NCBI GenBank assembly: GCA_963806955.1
Contig: CAWDZG010000002.1
Span: 1,736,001-1,800,000 of the forward strand
Direction: 5' to 3'
Length of the DNA: 64,000 nt
Origin: Gaiellasilicea sp963806955
GTDB lineage: Bacteria > Actinomycetota > Thermoleophilia > Gaiellales > Gaiellaceae
The position numbers and the translations under genes were made by a program. The notes beneath the pieces were generated by a model, which saw only the letters and a program-made list of their open reading frames with translations, had not been told where the DNA came from and did not search any database. Numbering within the stretch: position 1 is the stretch's first letter; the number at the start of each line of letters is the position of its first letter. Positions 33,776 to 42,330 of the stretch are shown here, in pieces.

Positions 33776-34858
33776 GTGAGCGCAGGGGGAACCACCAGTA
33801 CCGCCGGTCCACAAGGAGTCGACGTCTTCGCCACCAGCGAGGCGAAGGCCCTGCTCGAGACCGGCCGGCAAGCCGGCAAGCTGCTCGCAGAGGACATCGC
33901 GAGCGCGCTCGACGAGCTCGATCTCGATGCCGCGCAGCTGGACGAGTTCTACTCCGCGCTCGAGGAGGCCCAGATCGACGTGGTCGAGCGCGACGAGCCG
34001 GAGGCCGAGGTCGCCGTCGCCGCGTCCCGCGAGGTGTCGACGGACACGCTGCAGCTCTTCCTCAAGGACATCGGCAAGGTGCCGCTGCTGACCGCAGCGC
34101 AGGAAGTCGAGCTGGCGAAGCGGATCGAGCGCGGCGAGCACGCCGCGAAGCAGGCGATGGTGGAGGCGAACCTGCGCCTCGTCGTCTCGATCGCGAAGCG
34201 CTACCGCAACCAGGGCCTGCCGTTCCTCGACCTGATCCAGGAGGGGACGATCGGCCTCGTGCGCGCTGCGGAGAAGTTCGACTACCGCAAGGGCTTCAAG
34301 TTCTCGACGTACGCGACGTGGTGGATCCGCCAGGCGGTCGCCCGCGCGCTCGCCGACAAGGCGCGCACGATCCGGATGCCGGTGCACGTGGTCGAGAAGC
34401 TGAACAAGATCGTCCGCACCGAGCGCGCTCTGCGCGCGAAGCTCGGCCGCGAGCCGAGCTCGGCCGAGATCGGGGACGAGCTCGACCTGCAGCCGGAGGA
34501 GGTCGACCAGATCCGCCGGAGCGCGCAGACGCCCGTCTCGCTCGAGAAGCCCGTCGGCGACGAGGACGAGTCGGAGTTCGGGCACTTCCTCACCGACGAC
34601 ACCGCGCCGCTGCCCGACGAGCTGGCGGAAGAGACGCTGCGCAACGAGGCGCTGCGCCAGATCCTGAAGTCGCTCTCGCACCGCGAGCGCCGTGTGCTCG
34701 AGCTGCGCTACGGCCTCGACGGCGAGCAGCCCCGGACGCTGGACGAGGTCGGCCGCGCCTTCAACGTCACGCGCGAGCGGATCCGGCAGATCGAGAACCA
34801 GGGCCTGAAGAAGCTTCGCGCCCTTGCGCTCGCCGCTCAGCTCCGCGACGTCGCCTAG
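33776..34858 (+). CDS. rpoD: Principal RNA polymerase sigma factor (sigma-70, RpoD/SigA-like)
   Basis: 360 residues. Region 1.2 begins DTLQLFLKDIGKVPLLTAAQ; region 2 has LRLVVSIAKRYRNQGLPFLD, FDYRKGFKFSTYATWWIRQA, the -10 recognition helix; region 3 contains EPSSAEIGDELDLQPEEVDQ; region 4 has LDEVGRAFNVTRERIRQIEN for -35 recognition. The acidic N-terminal region is short, lacking a full region 1.1. Group 1 or a close group 2 sigma. GTG start with GAGGGGGAG upstream. Frame intact although neighbours on both sides are frameshifted. Confidence 0.93.
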   Translation: MSAGGTTSTAGPQGVDVFATSEAKALLETGRQAGKLLAEDIASALDELDLDAAQLDEFYSALEEAQIDVVERDEPEAEVAVAASREVSTDTLQLFLKDIGKVPLLTAAQEVELAKRIERGEHAAKQAMVEANLRLVVSIAKRYRNQGLPFLDLIQEGTIGLVRAAEKFDYRKGFKFSTYATWWIRQAVARALADKARTIRMPVHVVEKLNKIVRTERALRAKLGREPSSAEIGDELDLQPEEVDQIRRSAQTPVSLEKPVGDEDESEFGHFLTDDTAPLPDELAEETLRNEALRQILKSLSHRERRVLELRYGLDGEQPRTLDEVGRAFNVTRERIRQIENQGLKKLRALALAAQLRDVA

Positions 34859-34896
34859 CCCGCCTCCGCGCTCGTCCGTCTGACTAGACTCGCCGC

Positions 34897-36235
34897 GTGG
34901 CGACCATCGACCCGGCCTGGCTCGACGAGCTCGGCGACCTGCTTCGCATCCCCTCCGTGAGCGCCGACCCGGCGCACCAGGCGGACGTCGAGCAGGCCGC
35001 GGAGTGGGTCGCGGACAAGATCCGCCGCAGCGGCGGCGAGGCCGAGCTCGTCCCGTACGGAAAGCGACCGCTCGTCGTCGGCGAGATCCGCGCCTCGAAC
35101 GGCGCCGCCGACGCGCCCACGATCCTCTGCTACGGCCACTTCGACGTGCAGCCTCCCGCGCCGCTCGAGCTGTGGGAGTCCGACCCGTTCGAGGCGACGA
35201 TTCGCGACGAGTGGCTCTACGCGCGAGGCGTCGCCGACGACAAGGGGCAGCTCTGGATGATCCTGCACGCTGCGGGCCTGCTCGCCGCCGACGGGGCGCT
35301 GCCGGTCAACATCCGCGTCGTCTCCGACGGCGAGGAGGAGGTCGGCGGCCAGTCGATCGTCGAGTTCCTCGAGCAGGACGAGCGCGGCGCCGACGCCTGC
35401 GTGATCTTCGACGGCGGAATGGAGAACCGACAACCTGCCGGCGATCTCGATCGCGACGCGCGGGCTCGCCGCGTTCAACCTCCGCGTCCGCACCGGCGCC
35501 CGCGACCTGCACTCGGGCATGTACGGCAACGCGGCGCAGAACGCGATTCACGCGCTGCTGCAGACGCTCGGCGGCATCCTCCCGCGCGAGGGCCGCGTGC
35601 CCGATGCGCTGCGGGTGGGCATCGCCCCCGTCACCGACGAGGAGCGGCAGGGCTGGGATCTGCAGCCGCCCGGCGCCGAGGTGCTGGCAGAGGCCGGCGC
35701 CGTCCCGTACGACGGCGCCGCGGCCGACGAGTTCTACCTCCGCACGACCGCGGAGACCTCCGTCGACGTCAACGGCATCCTCGGCGGCAAGCCGGGCCTG
35801 AAGAACACGACCGTCGTCAGCGAGGCGCAGGCGAACTTCACCGTGCGGCTCGCCCCCGGCCAGGACCCGAAGGTCGTCGCGCCGGAGGTCGAGCGCCTGC
35901 TGCGCGAGGCCGCTCCGGACGGGGCAACGGTCGAGGTCGAGGAGCTCGAGGGCTCCACGCGGCCCGGCCTCGTCGCGGCGGACTCGCCCGTGATCAAGAT
36001 CGCCCAGGACGCTTTCGAGACCGCGTTCGGCATCCGGCCGATCCTGACTCGCTCAGGCGGCACGCTGCCGATCGTCCCCGCGCTCGGCGACAAGGGGATC
36101 CCGACGATCCTGACCGGTTTCGCCCTGCCCGAGAGCAATGTCCACTCCCCGAACGAGCGCATGCTGGTGGAGTTCTTCCCCCGCGGCGTCGAGACGATCA
36201 AGGAGCTGTACACCCGCCTTGGCGACCTCACCTGA
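34897..36235 (+). pseudogene. M20 family dipeptidase, frameshifted
   Basis: Metal-dependent peptidase of the PepV/CNDP/ArgE-DapE group. N-terminal frame: LCYGHFDVQPPAPLELWESD with metal His, ARGVADDKGQLWMIL with bridging Asp, SDGEEEVGGQSIVEFLE with catalytic Glu. C-terminal frame: LHSGMYGNAAQNAIHALL, GGKPGLKNTTVVSEAQANF, RSGGTLPIVPALGD and the final metal His in ESNVHSPNER. The frames meet near 35428, where one extra base interrupts MEN-DNLPAISIATRGLAAF. Repaired length about 445 residues. Hydrolyses dipeptides or N-acyl amino acids in the cytoplasm. Confidence 0.85.
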
Positions 36236-36245
36236 GACCGGCTTC

Positions 36246-37496
36246 GTGTCGCCGCTCGCGGCCGAGCTGGCGGACGACGTGCTCGACCGGTTTCTTCGGT
36301 ACGCGCGGATCGACACCCAGTCCGAGCCGGGTGCCGCGGTTTCGCCGTCGACCGAGAAGCAGCTCGACCTCTCGCGGCTCCTGTGCGACGAGCTGGAGGA
36401 GATCGGGCTCGAGGACGTGCGCCTGGATGAGTTCGGCTACGTCTACGGCACGCTTCCCGGCACCGATTCCGCGCCCGCGATCGGGTACATCGCGCACGTC
36501 GACACGTCCCCTGACGTGACCGGAACGAACGTCAGCCCGATCGTCCACGAGCAGTACGACGGCGGCCGGATCGAGCTTCCCAGGGACGGGGTCGTGCTCG
36601 ATCCCGACGAATTGCCGCTCCTGCAGGGGAAGGTCGGCCAGACGATCGTCACCACGGACGGCTCGACGCTCCTCGGTGCCGACGACAAGGCGGGTGTCGC
36701 CGAGATCATGGGCGCGGTCGCCTATCTGAAGCGCCACCCGGAGCTCGAGCACGCGCCGATCAAGGTCTGCTTCACGACCGACGAGGAGGTGGCCGGCGGC
36801 GCCGACCATCTCGACATCGAGCGGTTCGGAGCGAAGTACGCCTACACGCTTGACGGCTCCGAGCTCGGCGAGATCGAGGCCGAGACCTTCAACGCGACGA
36901 GGGTCGTCGTCACGATCCGCGGCCGCTCGACCCACCCGGGCACCGCGAAGGGCCAGCTCGTGAACGCGGTCAAGCTCGCCGCCGACTTCGTCGCCGTGTT
37001 CCCGCGCGACGGCCTCTCGCCCGAGACGACCGACGAGCGGGAGGGCTTCGTCCACCCGCACAAGCTCGCCGGCGGCGCGGAGGCGACGCTGGTCGAGTTC
37101 ATCGTCCGCGACCACGACGCGGCGAAGATGGAGGAGCACCTCGCGCTGATCCGCCGGCTCGCCGGCGAGATCACCGAGCGCGAGCCGCGCGCGAAGGTCG
37201 AGATCGAGGTCGAGGAGCAATACCGGAACATGGGCGAGGTGATCGCGCGCCACCCGGAGGTGATCGAGGCCGCGGAGGAGGCGATCCGGCGGCTCGGCGT
37301 CGAGCCTGTCCACTCGATCATCCGCGGCGGTACCGACGGCGCCCGGCTTTCACACAGAGGCCTGCCGACGCCGAACCTCTTCACCGGCGGCTCCGAGTAC
37401 CACTCGCGCCGCGAGTGGGCGTCCGTCCAGGACATGGCCGCCGCCGCCGCGATGCTCGTCGAGCTGGCCCAGGTCTGGGCCGAGCACGCCAAGTAA
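36246..37496 (+). CDS. pepT: Tripeptide aminopeptidase PepT-like (M20B)
   Basis: About 416 residues. PepT pattern: DRFLRYARIDTQSEPG, GYIAHVDTSPDVTGTNVSPI, LLGADDKAGVAEIMGAVAYL, CFTTDEEVAGGADHLD, YTLDGSELGEIEAETFNATR and the C-terminal IRGGTDGARLSHRGLPTPNL with GGSEYHSRREW. All zinc ligands and the catalytic Glu pair are present. Removes the N-terminal residue of tripeptides. Start taken as GTG eleven bases after the previous stop; a TTG at 36219, overlapping the upstream gene, is the alternative. Forms a peptide-degradation pair with the M20 gene upstream. Confidence 0.88.
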   Translation: MSPLAAELADDVLDRFLRYARIDTQSEPGAAVSPSTEKQLDLSRLLCDELEEIGLEDVRLDEFGYVYGTLPGTDSAPAIGYIAHVDTSPDVTGTNVSPIVHEQYDGGRIELPRDGVVLDPDELPLLQGKVGQTIVTTDGSTLLGADDKAGVAEIMGAVAYLKRHPELEHAPIKVCFTTDEEVAGGADHLDIERFGAKYAYTLDGSELGEIEAETFNATRVVVTIRGRSTHPGTAKGQLVNAVKLAADFVAVFPRDGLSPETTDEREGFVHPHKLAGGAEATLVEFIVRDHDAAKMEEHLALIRRLAGEITEREPRAKVEIEVEEQYRNMGEVIARHPEVIEAAEEAIRRLGVEPVHSIIRGGTDGARLSHRGLPTPNLFTGGSEYHSRREWASVQDMAAAAAMLVELAQVWAEHAK

Positions 37497-37507
37497 CAGT
37501 CTGTTAC
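37493..37507. repeat. 15-base palindrome, copy 1 of a pair
   Basis: GTAACAG-T-CTGTTAC, perfect arms, overlapping the stop codon of the PepT-like gene. A near-identical copy is 71 bases downstream. Confidence 0.55.
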
Positions 37508-37563
37508 AAGCGGCGGTCATCGGCCGGCTTGCGCTCGGATCCTCGGTCGCTCGAGCGATCCAG

Positions 37564-37578
37564 GTGACAGTCTGTTAC
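37564..37578. repeat. 15-base palindrome, copy 2 of a pair
   Basis: GTGACAG-T-CTGTTAC, one mismatch between arms. The two copies are direct repeats of each other and, being palindromes, also inverted repeats. They bracket a short stretch upstream of the toxin-antitoxin genes and could bind a dimeric regulator or form a long-range hairpin. Confidence 0.55.
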
Positions 37579-37630
37579 TTGGCATCGTCACGCCCCGGGA
37601 GCGCCGAAACGGCCACTTGCCGCTATGCCA

Positions 37631-37650
37631 CGCTCATGCCATGATGAGCG
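37631..37650. promoter_or_regulatory. Inverted repeat before the antitoxin start
   Basis: CGCTCAT and ATGAGCG separated by GCCATG end one base before the antitoxin ATG at 37652. Type II antitoxins commonly repress their own operon by binding such repeats, so this is a candidate operator. Confidence 0.45.
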
Positions 37651-37651
37651 C

Positions 37652-37888
37652 ATGCCCCGCGCTCGCATCAGCACCACCGTCGACGAGCGACTACTCGCCG
37701 ATGCGCGGCGGGCCCGCGCGGAACTGAACGACGCGGCGTTGCTCGACGAGGCGCTGGCCGCGCTCCTGGCGACCCGGCGCGCGACGGAGATCGACAAATC
37801 CTATGCGGCGTACGACAAGCATCCTCTCGACGAGCCTGACGAGTGGGGCGACCTGGCCTCGTTCCACGAGGCGGCGGCGAAGTCGTGA
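37652..37888 (+). CDS. Ribbon-helix-helix-type antitoxin (MazE-like)
   Basis: 78 residues (an alternative in-frame ATG is 27 bases upstream). The N-terminus RARISTTVDERLLADARRAR fits an RHH DNA-binding strand-helix, and the acidic C-terminal part (AYDKHPLDEPDEWGDLASFH) is the type that wraps the toxin. It overlaps the toxin gene by four bases. Expected to neutralise the toxin and repress the operon through the inverted repeat just upstream. Confidence 0.8.
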   Translation: MPRARISTTVDERLLADARRARAELNDAALLDEALAALLATRRATEIDKSYAAYDKHPLDEPDEWGDLASFHEAAAKS

Positions 37889-38214
37889 GCGGGCTGCCGG
37901 CGCGCGGCGAGATCTGGTGGTGTGAGTTACCCGAGATCTCGGCCCGGCCGGTCGTCGTCCTCTCGCGCGACGCGGCGATTCCGCGACTTCGACGCGCGCT
38001 CGTCGCACCGTGCACGACGACCGTCCGAGGGCTTCCGAGCGAGGTCGTGCTCGAGGCGGGCGACGACCCAGTTCCACGTCGATCGGCCGTGAACCTCGAC
38101 TCCGTCGAGAGCGTCTCGGTCGGTGCGCTCAGCGAGCGACTCGGACGCTTGAGCGACGACCGGATGCGCGAGGTCTGCTCTGCGCTCGCTGTCGCAGTCG
38201 ACTGCTCCGTCTAG
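37885..38214 (+). CDS. MazF/PemK-like endoribonuclease toxin
   Basis: 109 residues. Typical MazF opening GLPARGEIWWCELPEISARP followed by VVVLSRDAAIPRL and LVAPCTTTVRGLPSEVVLEA, with SAVNLDSVESVSVGALSERL and a C-terminal helix. Family toxins cut mRNA or tRNA at short specific sequences to arrest growth. GTG start coupled to the antitoxin stop. The catalytic Arg/Thr positions (RGEIWW, PCTTTVR) are present, so it is likely active. Confidence 0.88.
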   Translation: MSGLPARGEIWWCELPEISARPVVVLSRDAAIPRLRRALVAPCTTTVRGLPSEVVLEAGDDPVPRRSAVNLDSVESVSVGALSERLGRLSDDRMREVCSALAVAVDCSV

Positions 38215-38269
38215 TGCTCGAAGACCGGGGAGCCACCCTCCCCCTGTGCGAGCGGCCTTACGCCCGACG

Positions 38270-39805
38270 CTAGTCCCAGGGAGGCGGGTTGTGCACCCAG
38301 CGGCCGCCGACCATCGTGGCGACGACCTGCACCTCGGGAAGCTCCTCCGGCTCGATCGCGAATGGGTCGCGGTCGAGCACGACGAGGTCGGCGAGCATCC
38401 CCGGGATCAGGCGGCCCCGCTTGCGCTCGTCGTGCGAGAGCCACGTCGGCGCGACGCAGACAGCGTGCAGCGCCTGCTCCACCGTCAGCGCCTCCTGCGG
38501 CCGCCACGCCTCGCGCTCGTCGATCGAGCGGAGGACGCCGGCGGCGATCCCGGCGAGCGGGTCGAGCTCCTCGACCGGCGCGTCGGAGCCGTTCGCGAGC
38601 AGCGCGCCCGAGTCGAGCAGCGAGCGGAACGCGTAGGTGCCGTCGAGCCGGTCGGGCCAGAGCCGGTCGGCGAGGTCGCGGTCGGAGGGCGCGTGCGAGA
38701 ACTGCACCGAGCAGGCGATCCCGAGCGCGGCGAAGCGGCGGAGGTCCTCGGCCGTGAGGCACTGGGCGTGCTCGATCCGCTGGCGCAGCCCCTTCGGCTC
38801 CCAGGCGTCACGGGTCGCCTCGAAGGCGTCGAGCGCGTTCCGGTTCGCCTGGTCGCCGATCGCGTGCACGCCGACGGGCCAGCCGCGCTCGGCGCCGCGG
38901 CGGATGATCTCCTCGAGCTCCGCGCCGCTCGTGATCTCGACGCCCGTGCCGTCGGTCATCAACGCCGTCTGCGAGCCGAGCGTGCCGTCCATGAAGCACT
39001 TGAGGTAGCCGACGCGCAGGTACTCGTCGCCGAAGCCGGAGCGGAGCGAGAGGTGCGCGGCGGCGTCGAGCTGCTCGTGCGGGATCGAGCCCCAGACGCG
39101 GAGCGAGAGGTTGCCGGTCTCGTGCAGCCGCTGGAAGATCCCGGGCGCGCCGAGCCAGCCGTCCTTGTCGTGGATCGCGCCGACACCGCGCGAGTTCGCG
39201 AGCTTGATCCCGGCCCTGGTCGCCTCGACCCACTCGTCCTCGGTGGTAATCACGTACCGGTCGCGGAAGCGCCACGCCGACTCCTCGCGCAGGACGCCGG
39301 TCGGCTCGCCGGCAGCGTCGCGCTCGACCACGCCGCCGTCGACGTCGAGGTCGCCGCCGGCGGCAGCGAGCGCGGCCGAGTTGAGCCAGACCGAGTGGTA
39401 ATCCTTCGAGATCAGGATCGCGGGCGTGTCGCCCGTGACCGCGTCGAGCGCCTCCTTCGTCGGCTCGGTGCGCGGCTGCCAGTCGCCGTCGCGCCAGCCG
39501 TAGCCGCGCAGCCAGCGGCCGGGCGCGACCTCGGCCTCGCCGATGCGCGCGAGCGCCTCGTCGAGCGAGCCGCAGCCGTCGAGCTTCACCTGGGTCTGGG
39601 CGAGCGACCACGTCGGAAAGTGGACGTGCGCGTCGGTGAAGGCGGGGAGGACGCAGCGGCCGCCGAGGTCGACGACGTCCGGGCTCGCGAGCGCCGTCTC
39701 GTGCACGCCGACGCCGCCCGCGAGGTGCGCGCCGGCGAGCGCGAGCGCGCGCGAGGTCGGCAGCGAGGGGTCGAGCGTGCGGATCATCCCGTTCTCCAGG
39801 ATCAC
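38270..39805 (-). CDS. YtcJ-like metal-dependent amidohydrolase
   Basis: 511 residues, amidohydrolase-3 type. Metal site FTDAHVHFPTWSLAQ, the YtcJ signature LRGYGWRDGDW, carboxylated Lys-type region YLKCFMDGTLGSQTALM, VGVHAIGDQANRNALDAFE, RIEHAQCLTAEDLRRFAALG and ALLANGSDAPVEELDPLAGI, all in canonical order. Family members hydrolyse N-acyl or N-formyl groups; substrates are seldom known. Cytoplasmic, no signal peptide. Divergent from the SGNH lipoprotein with 30 bases between. Confidence 0.9.
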   Translation of the reverse strand: MILENGMIRTLDPSLPTSRALALAGAHLAGGVGVHETALASPDVVDLGGRCVLPAFTDAHVHFPTWSLAQTQVKLDGCGSLDEALARIGEAEVAPGRWLRGYGWRDGDWQPRTEPTKEALDAVTGDTPAILISKDYHSVWLNSAALAAAGGDLDVDGGVVERDAAGEPTGVLREESAWRFRDRYVITTEDEWVEATRAGIKLANSRGVGAIHDKDGWLGAPGIFQRLHETGNLSLRVWGSIPHEQLDAAAHLSLRSGFGDEYLRVGYLKCFMDGTLGSQTALMTDGTGVEITSGAELEEIIRRGAERGWPVGVHAIGDQANRNALDAFEATRDAWEPKGLRQRIEHAQCLTAEDLRRFAALGIACSVQFSHAPSDRDLADRLWPDRLDGTYAFRSLLDSGALLANGSDAPVEELDPLAGIAAGVLRSIDEREAWRPQEALTVEQALHAVCVAPTWLSHDERKRGRLIPGMLADLVVLDRDPFAIEPEELPEVQVVATMVGGRWVHNPPPWD

Positions 39806-39835
39806 GCGGCGACTCTAGCGACGTATCCTCCCGTC

Positions 39836-40577
39836 GTGATCGCCCCGCGGGTCTTCCTCGTCGCCGTCGCGCTGCTCGCCTCCGCGTGCTCCGGCGCGGC
39901 TTCGACTGCTGCGGCGGATACTCCGGACGGGCGGGTGCTGCGCGTCCTGTTCGTCGGCAACAGCCTGACCGCCACCAACGACCTCCCCGCGACGGTCGCC
40001 ACGCTCGCCCGCGTCGCCGGACGGCCGAGGATCGAGTACCGGACGCTCGCGCCGGGTGGCGTCAGCCTCGAGGATCACTGGAACGCCGGTGCCGCGCCCG
40101 CCGAGCTCGCGTCGGGCGGGTGGGACGCGGTCGTGCTGCAGCAGGGGCCGTCGGCGCTGCTCGAGAGTCAGGTGAACCTGAAGGAGTGGGCGACGCGGTT
40201 CGCGGACGCAGCGCGCGAGCAGGGGACGCGCCCGTTCCTCCTGACCGTCTGGCCCGAGTCGTACCGCGCGGGCGCCCTCTCGGACGTGATCAGGTCGTAC
40301 GCGAACGCGGCGACCGTTGCCCGCGCGAAGCTCCTCCCCGCAGGTGCGGCCTGGCGCGCCGCCTGGAAGCGGAACCCGGCGCTGCCGCTCTACGGGCGGG
40401 ACGGCTTTCACCCGAGCCGGCTCGGGAACGCATCTGACGGCCGTCGTCGTCCTCGCCGGCCTCACCGGGACCGAGCCCGTGTCGCGGCCCTTCCGCGGTC
40501 CGGGCCTGACTGTCACGCGAGCGCGGGCGCGGCTGCTCCACGACGCCGCGGTCGAGGCGCTGACGGCCCGGCGATGA
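39836..40577 (+). pseudogene. SGNH/GDSL-hydrolase-like lipoprotein, frameshifted near the 3' end
   Basis: The first frame has a signal peptide with lipobox ALLASAC, then block I LRVLFVGNSLTATNDLPATV with the catalytic Ser, ASGGWDAVVLQQGPSALLES (block with the oxyanion Asn/Gln), and the catalytic Asp-His segment YGRDGFHPSRLG. There the frame is lost at the GGG run near 40425; the next frame continues sensibly as THLTAVVVLAGLTGTEPVSR and ends at the TGA overlapped by the next gene. Removing one G gives about 246 residues. Probably an extracytoplasmic esterase. Confidence 0.75.
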
Positions 40578-41281
40578 GCGACGCGCGCCGTGCCGCCCTC
40601 GCTGGTCTGATCGACCACGCGCCGACCTTTCCGCCCGCGAGCCTGCCCGCCGCGGAGGCGATCGCCGAGGACCGGCGCGCCCGCGCCGACGAGCACGCCT
40701 GGCTGTTGCACCGGCTCGTCTGGCCTGCGTCGAAGCTCGGCGCGCTCGGCGACGAGGAGCGCGAGCTGTCGGTGCTGCTCGACGGCGACTACGAAGCCGA
40801 CCCGAGGGCCGAGGCGATCGAGACGCGCTGGGACGAGCAGCTCTTCGGGCTCGTCGGTGAGGTCTATGTGGAGCTGCCGCTCGGCGCGGGGATCGAGGAG
40901 AAGGTGGCCGTGCTCGCCGAGCGTGGCTTCCGCGCCAAGGTTCGCTGTGGCGGTGCCTCCGTCCCGTCGCCCGACGAGCTGGGCCGCTTCATCCGCGCCT
41001 GCCGCGACGCGGGCGTGCCCTTCAAGGCGACCGCCGGCCTGCACCACCCGCTCGCCGCGAACGGGAGCCACGGCTTCCTGAACGTGATCGCCGCCTGCGC
41101 CTTCGACGACGAGGCCGCGCTGACCGAGCACGTCGAGCTGACCCGCGACGCGCTGCACTGGGGCGGGCGCCAGGCGGGCGCGGACGAGCTCGAGCGCGTG
41201 CGCCGCGAGCAGCTGGTCGCGGTCGGCAGCTGCTCCTTCTTCGAGCCGGTCGAGGACCTGCAGGAGCTCGGGATCCTGTGA
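40574..41281 (+). CDS. Unknown protein coupled to fumarylacetoacetase (235 aa)
   Basis: 235 residues, cytoplasmic. Segments such as FGLVGEVYVELPLGAGIEEK, VAVLAERGFRAKVRCGGASV, PFKATAGLHHPLAANGSHGF and LNVIAACAFDDEAAL suggest an alpha/beta barrel-like protein; the GLHHP turn could bind metal. I do not recognise a named family. The ATG overlaps the SGNH stop and its own TGA overlaps the fahA start, so translation with fahA points to a part in tyrosine/homogentisate catabolism. Confidence 0.6.
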   Translation: MSDARRAALAGLIDHAPTFPPASLPAAEAIAEDRRARADEHAWLLHRLVWPASKLGALGDEERELSVLLDGDYEADPRAEAIETRWDEQLFGLVGEVYVELPLGAGIEEKVAVLAERGFRAKVRCGGASVPSPDELGRFIRACRDAGVPFKATAGLHHPLAANGSHGFLNVIAACAFDDEAALTEHVELTRDALHWGGRQAGADELERVRREQLVAVGSCSFFEPVEDLQELGIL

Positions 41282-42330
41282 CCCAGGGATTCGGCACCTT
41301 TCGCCGCGACGGCGAGACGCGGCTCGGCTTCCGTTCCGGCGACGCGGTCGTCGACCTCGGCCCGGGCTCGCTGGACGAGCTGCTGCCGCAGGGCCGCGAC
41401 GCCTGGGAACGGGCGACCGAGCAGGCACTCGCCGCAGAGGCGACGCTGTCGCTCGACGACGTCGAGCCGGAGCTGCCCTTCACCGTCGCGGACTACGTCG
41501 ACTTCTACTCCTCGCTCGAGCACGCGACGAACCTCGGGAAGATGTTCCGGCCCGACTCGGAGCCGCTGCTGCCGAACTGGCGCCACCTGCCGGTCGGCTA
41601 CCACGGCCGGGCGGGCACGGTCGTCGTCAGCGGCACGGAGGTCCGCCGCCCGTCGGGCCAGGCGAAGCCGCCGGACGCCGACGCGCCTGCCTACGGCCCT
41701 TCGAAGCGGCTCGACATCGAGCTCGAGCTCGGCTTTGTCGTCGGTGCCCCGAGCCGCCTCGGCGAGGCGGTGCCCACGTCGGCGTTCGCCGAGCACGTCT
41801 TCGGCGTCGTGCTCGTCAACGACTGGAGCGCCCGCGACATCCAGGCCTGGGAGTACGTGCCGCTCGGCCCGTTCCTCGGCAAGAGCTTCGCCACCTCGAT
41901 CTCGGCGTGGGTGACGCCGCTCGCGCTGCTCGACGACCGCCGCGTTCCGGCGCCGCCGCAGGAGCCCGAGCCGCTGCCGCACCTCCGCGTCGACGGCGAC
42001 TGGGCGCTCGATCTCCCGCTCGAGGTCGAGCTGAACGGCACCGTGATCTCGCGCGGCAACGCGCGCGGCCTCTACTGGACGATGCCGCAGCAGCTCGCGC
42101 ACGCGACCTCGAACGGCGCCAGCGTCCGCACCGGCGACCTGATGGCGTCGGGGACGATCTCCGGCGCCGAGCGCGGCAGCGAGGGCAGCCTGATCGAGCT
42201 GACCTGGAACGGCAGCGAGCCGGTTCAACTCGACGATGGCTCCGGGCGGACGTTCCTCGAGGACGGCGACGAGGTCGTCCTCCGCGGCGAGCCGCTCGGC
42301 GAGGTCCGCGGCCGCATCGTTCCGGCGTAG
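41278..42330 (+). CDS. fahA: Fumarylacetoacetase
   Basis: 350 residues. Diagnostic stretches: DYVDFYSSLEHATNLGKMFR with catalytic His, LPVGYHGRAGTVVVSGTEVR, RLDIELELGFVVGAPSRLGE with metal Glu pair, VFGVVLVNDWSARDIQAWEY and PLGPFLGKSFATSISAWVTP, then GTISGAERGSEGSLIELTWN. Hydrolyses fumarylacetoacetate to fumarate and acetoacetate, last step of tyrosine degradation. Shorter than the ~420-residue animal enzyme because the N-terminal SH3-like domain is abridged. Homogentisate dioxygenase and maleylacetoacetate isomerase are not in the window. Confidence 0.93.
   Translation: MTQGFGTFRRDGETRLGFRSGDAVVDLGPGSLDELLPQGRDAWERATEQALAAEATLSLDDVEPELPFTVADYVDFYSSLEHATNLGKMFRPDSEPLLPNWRHLPVGYHGRAGTVVVSGTEVRRPSGQAKPPDADAPAYGPSKRLDIELELGFVVGAPSRLGEAVPTSAFAEHVFGVVLVNDWSARDIQAWEYVPLGPFLGKSFATSISAWVTPLALLDDRRVPAPPQEPEPLPHLRVDGDWALDLPLEVELNGTVISRGNARGLYWTMPQQLAHATSNGASVRTGDLMASGTISGAERGSEGSLIELTWNGSEPVQLDDGSGRTFLEDGDEVVLRGEPLGEVRGRIVPA

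Noticed and set aside
33776..34858. Sporulation or ECF sigma factor
   Set aside because: Regions 1.2 to 4.2 are all present and region 2.4 and 4.2 helices match the principal sigma-70 group.
38246..39835. Continuous plus-strand frame running from the amidohydrolase region into the SGNH lipoprotein
   Set aside because: The upstream part is antisense to a clear amidohydrolase and the lipoprotein has its own GTG with signal peptide, so the fusion is accidental.
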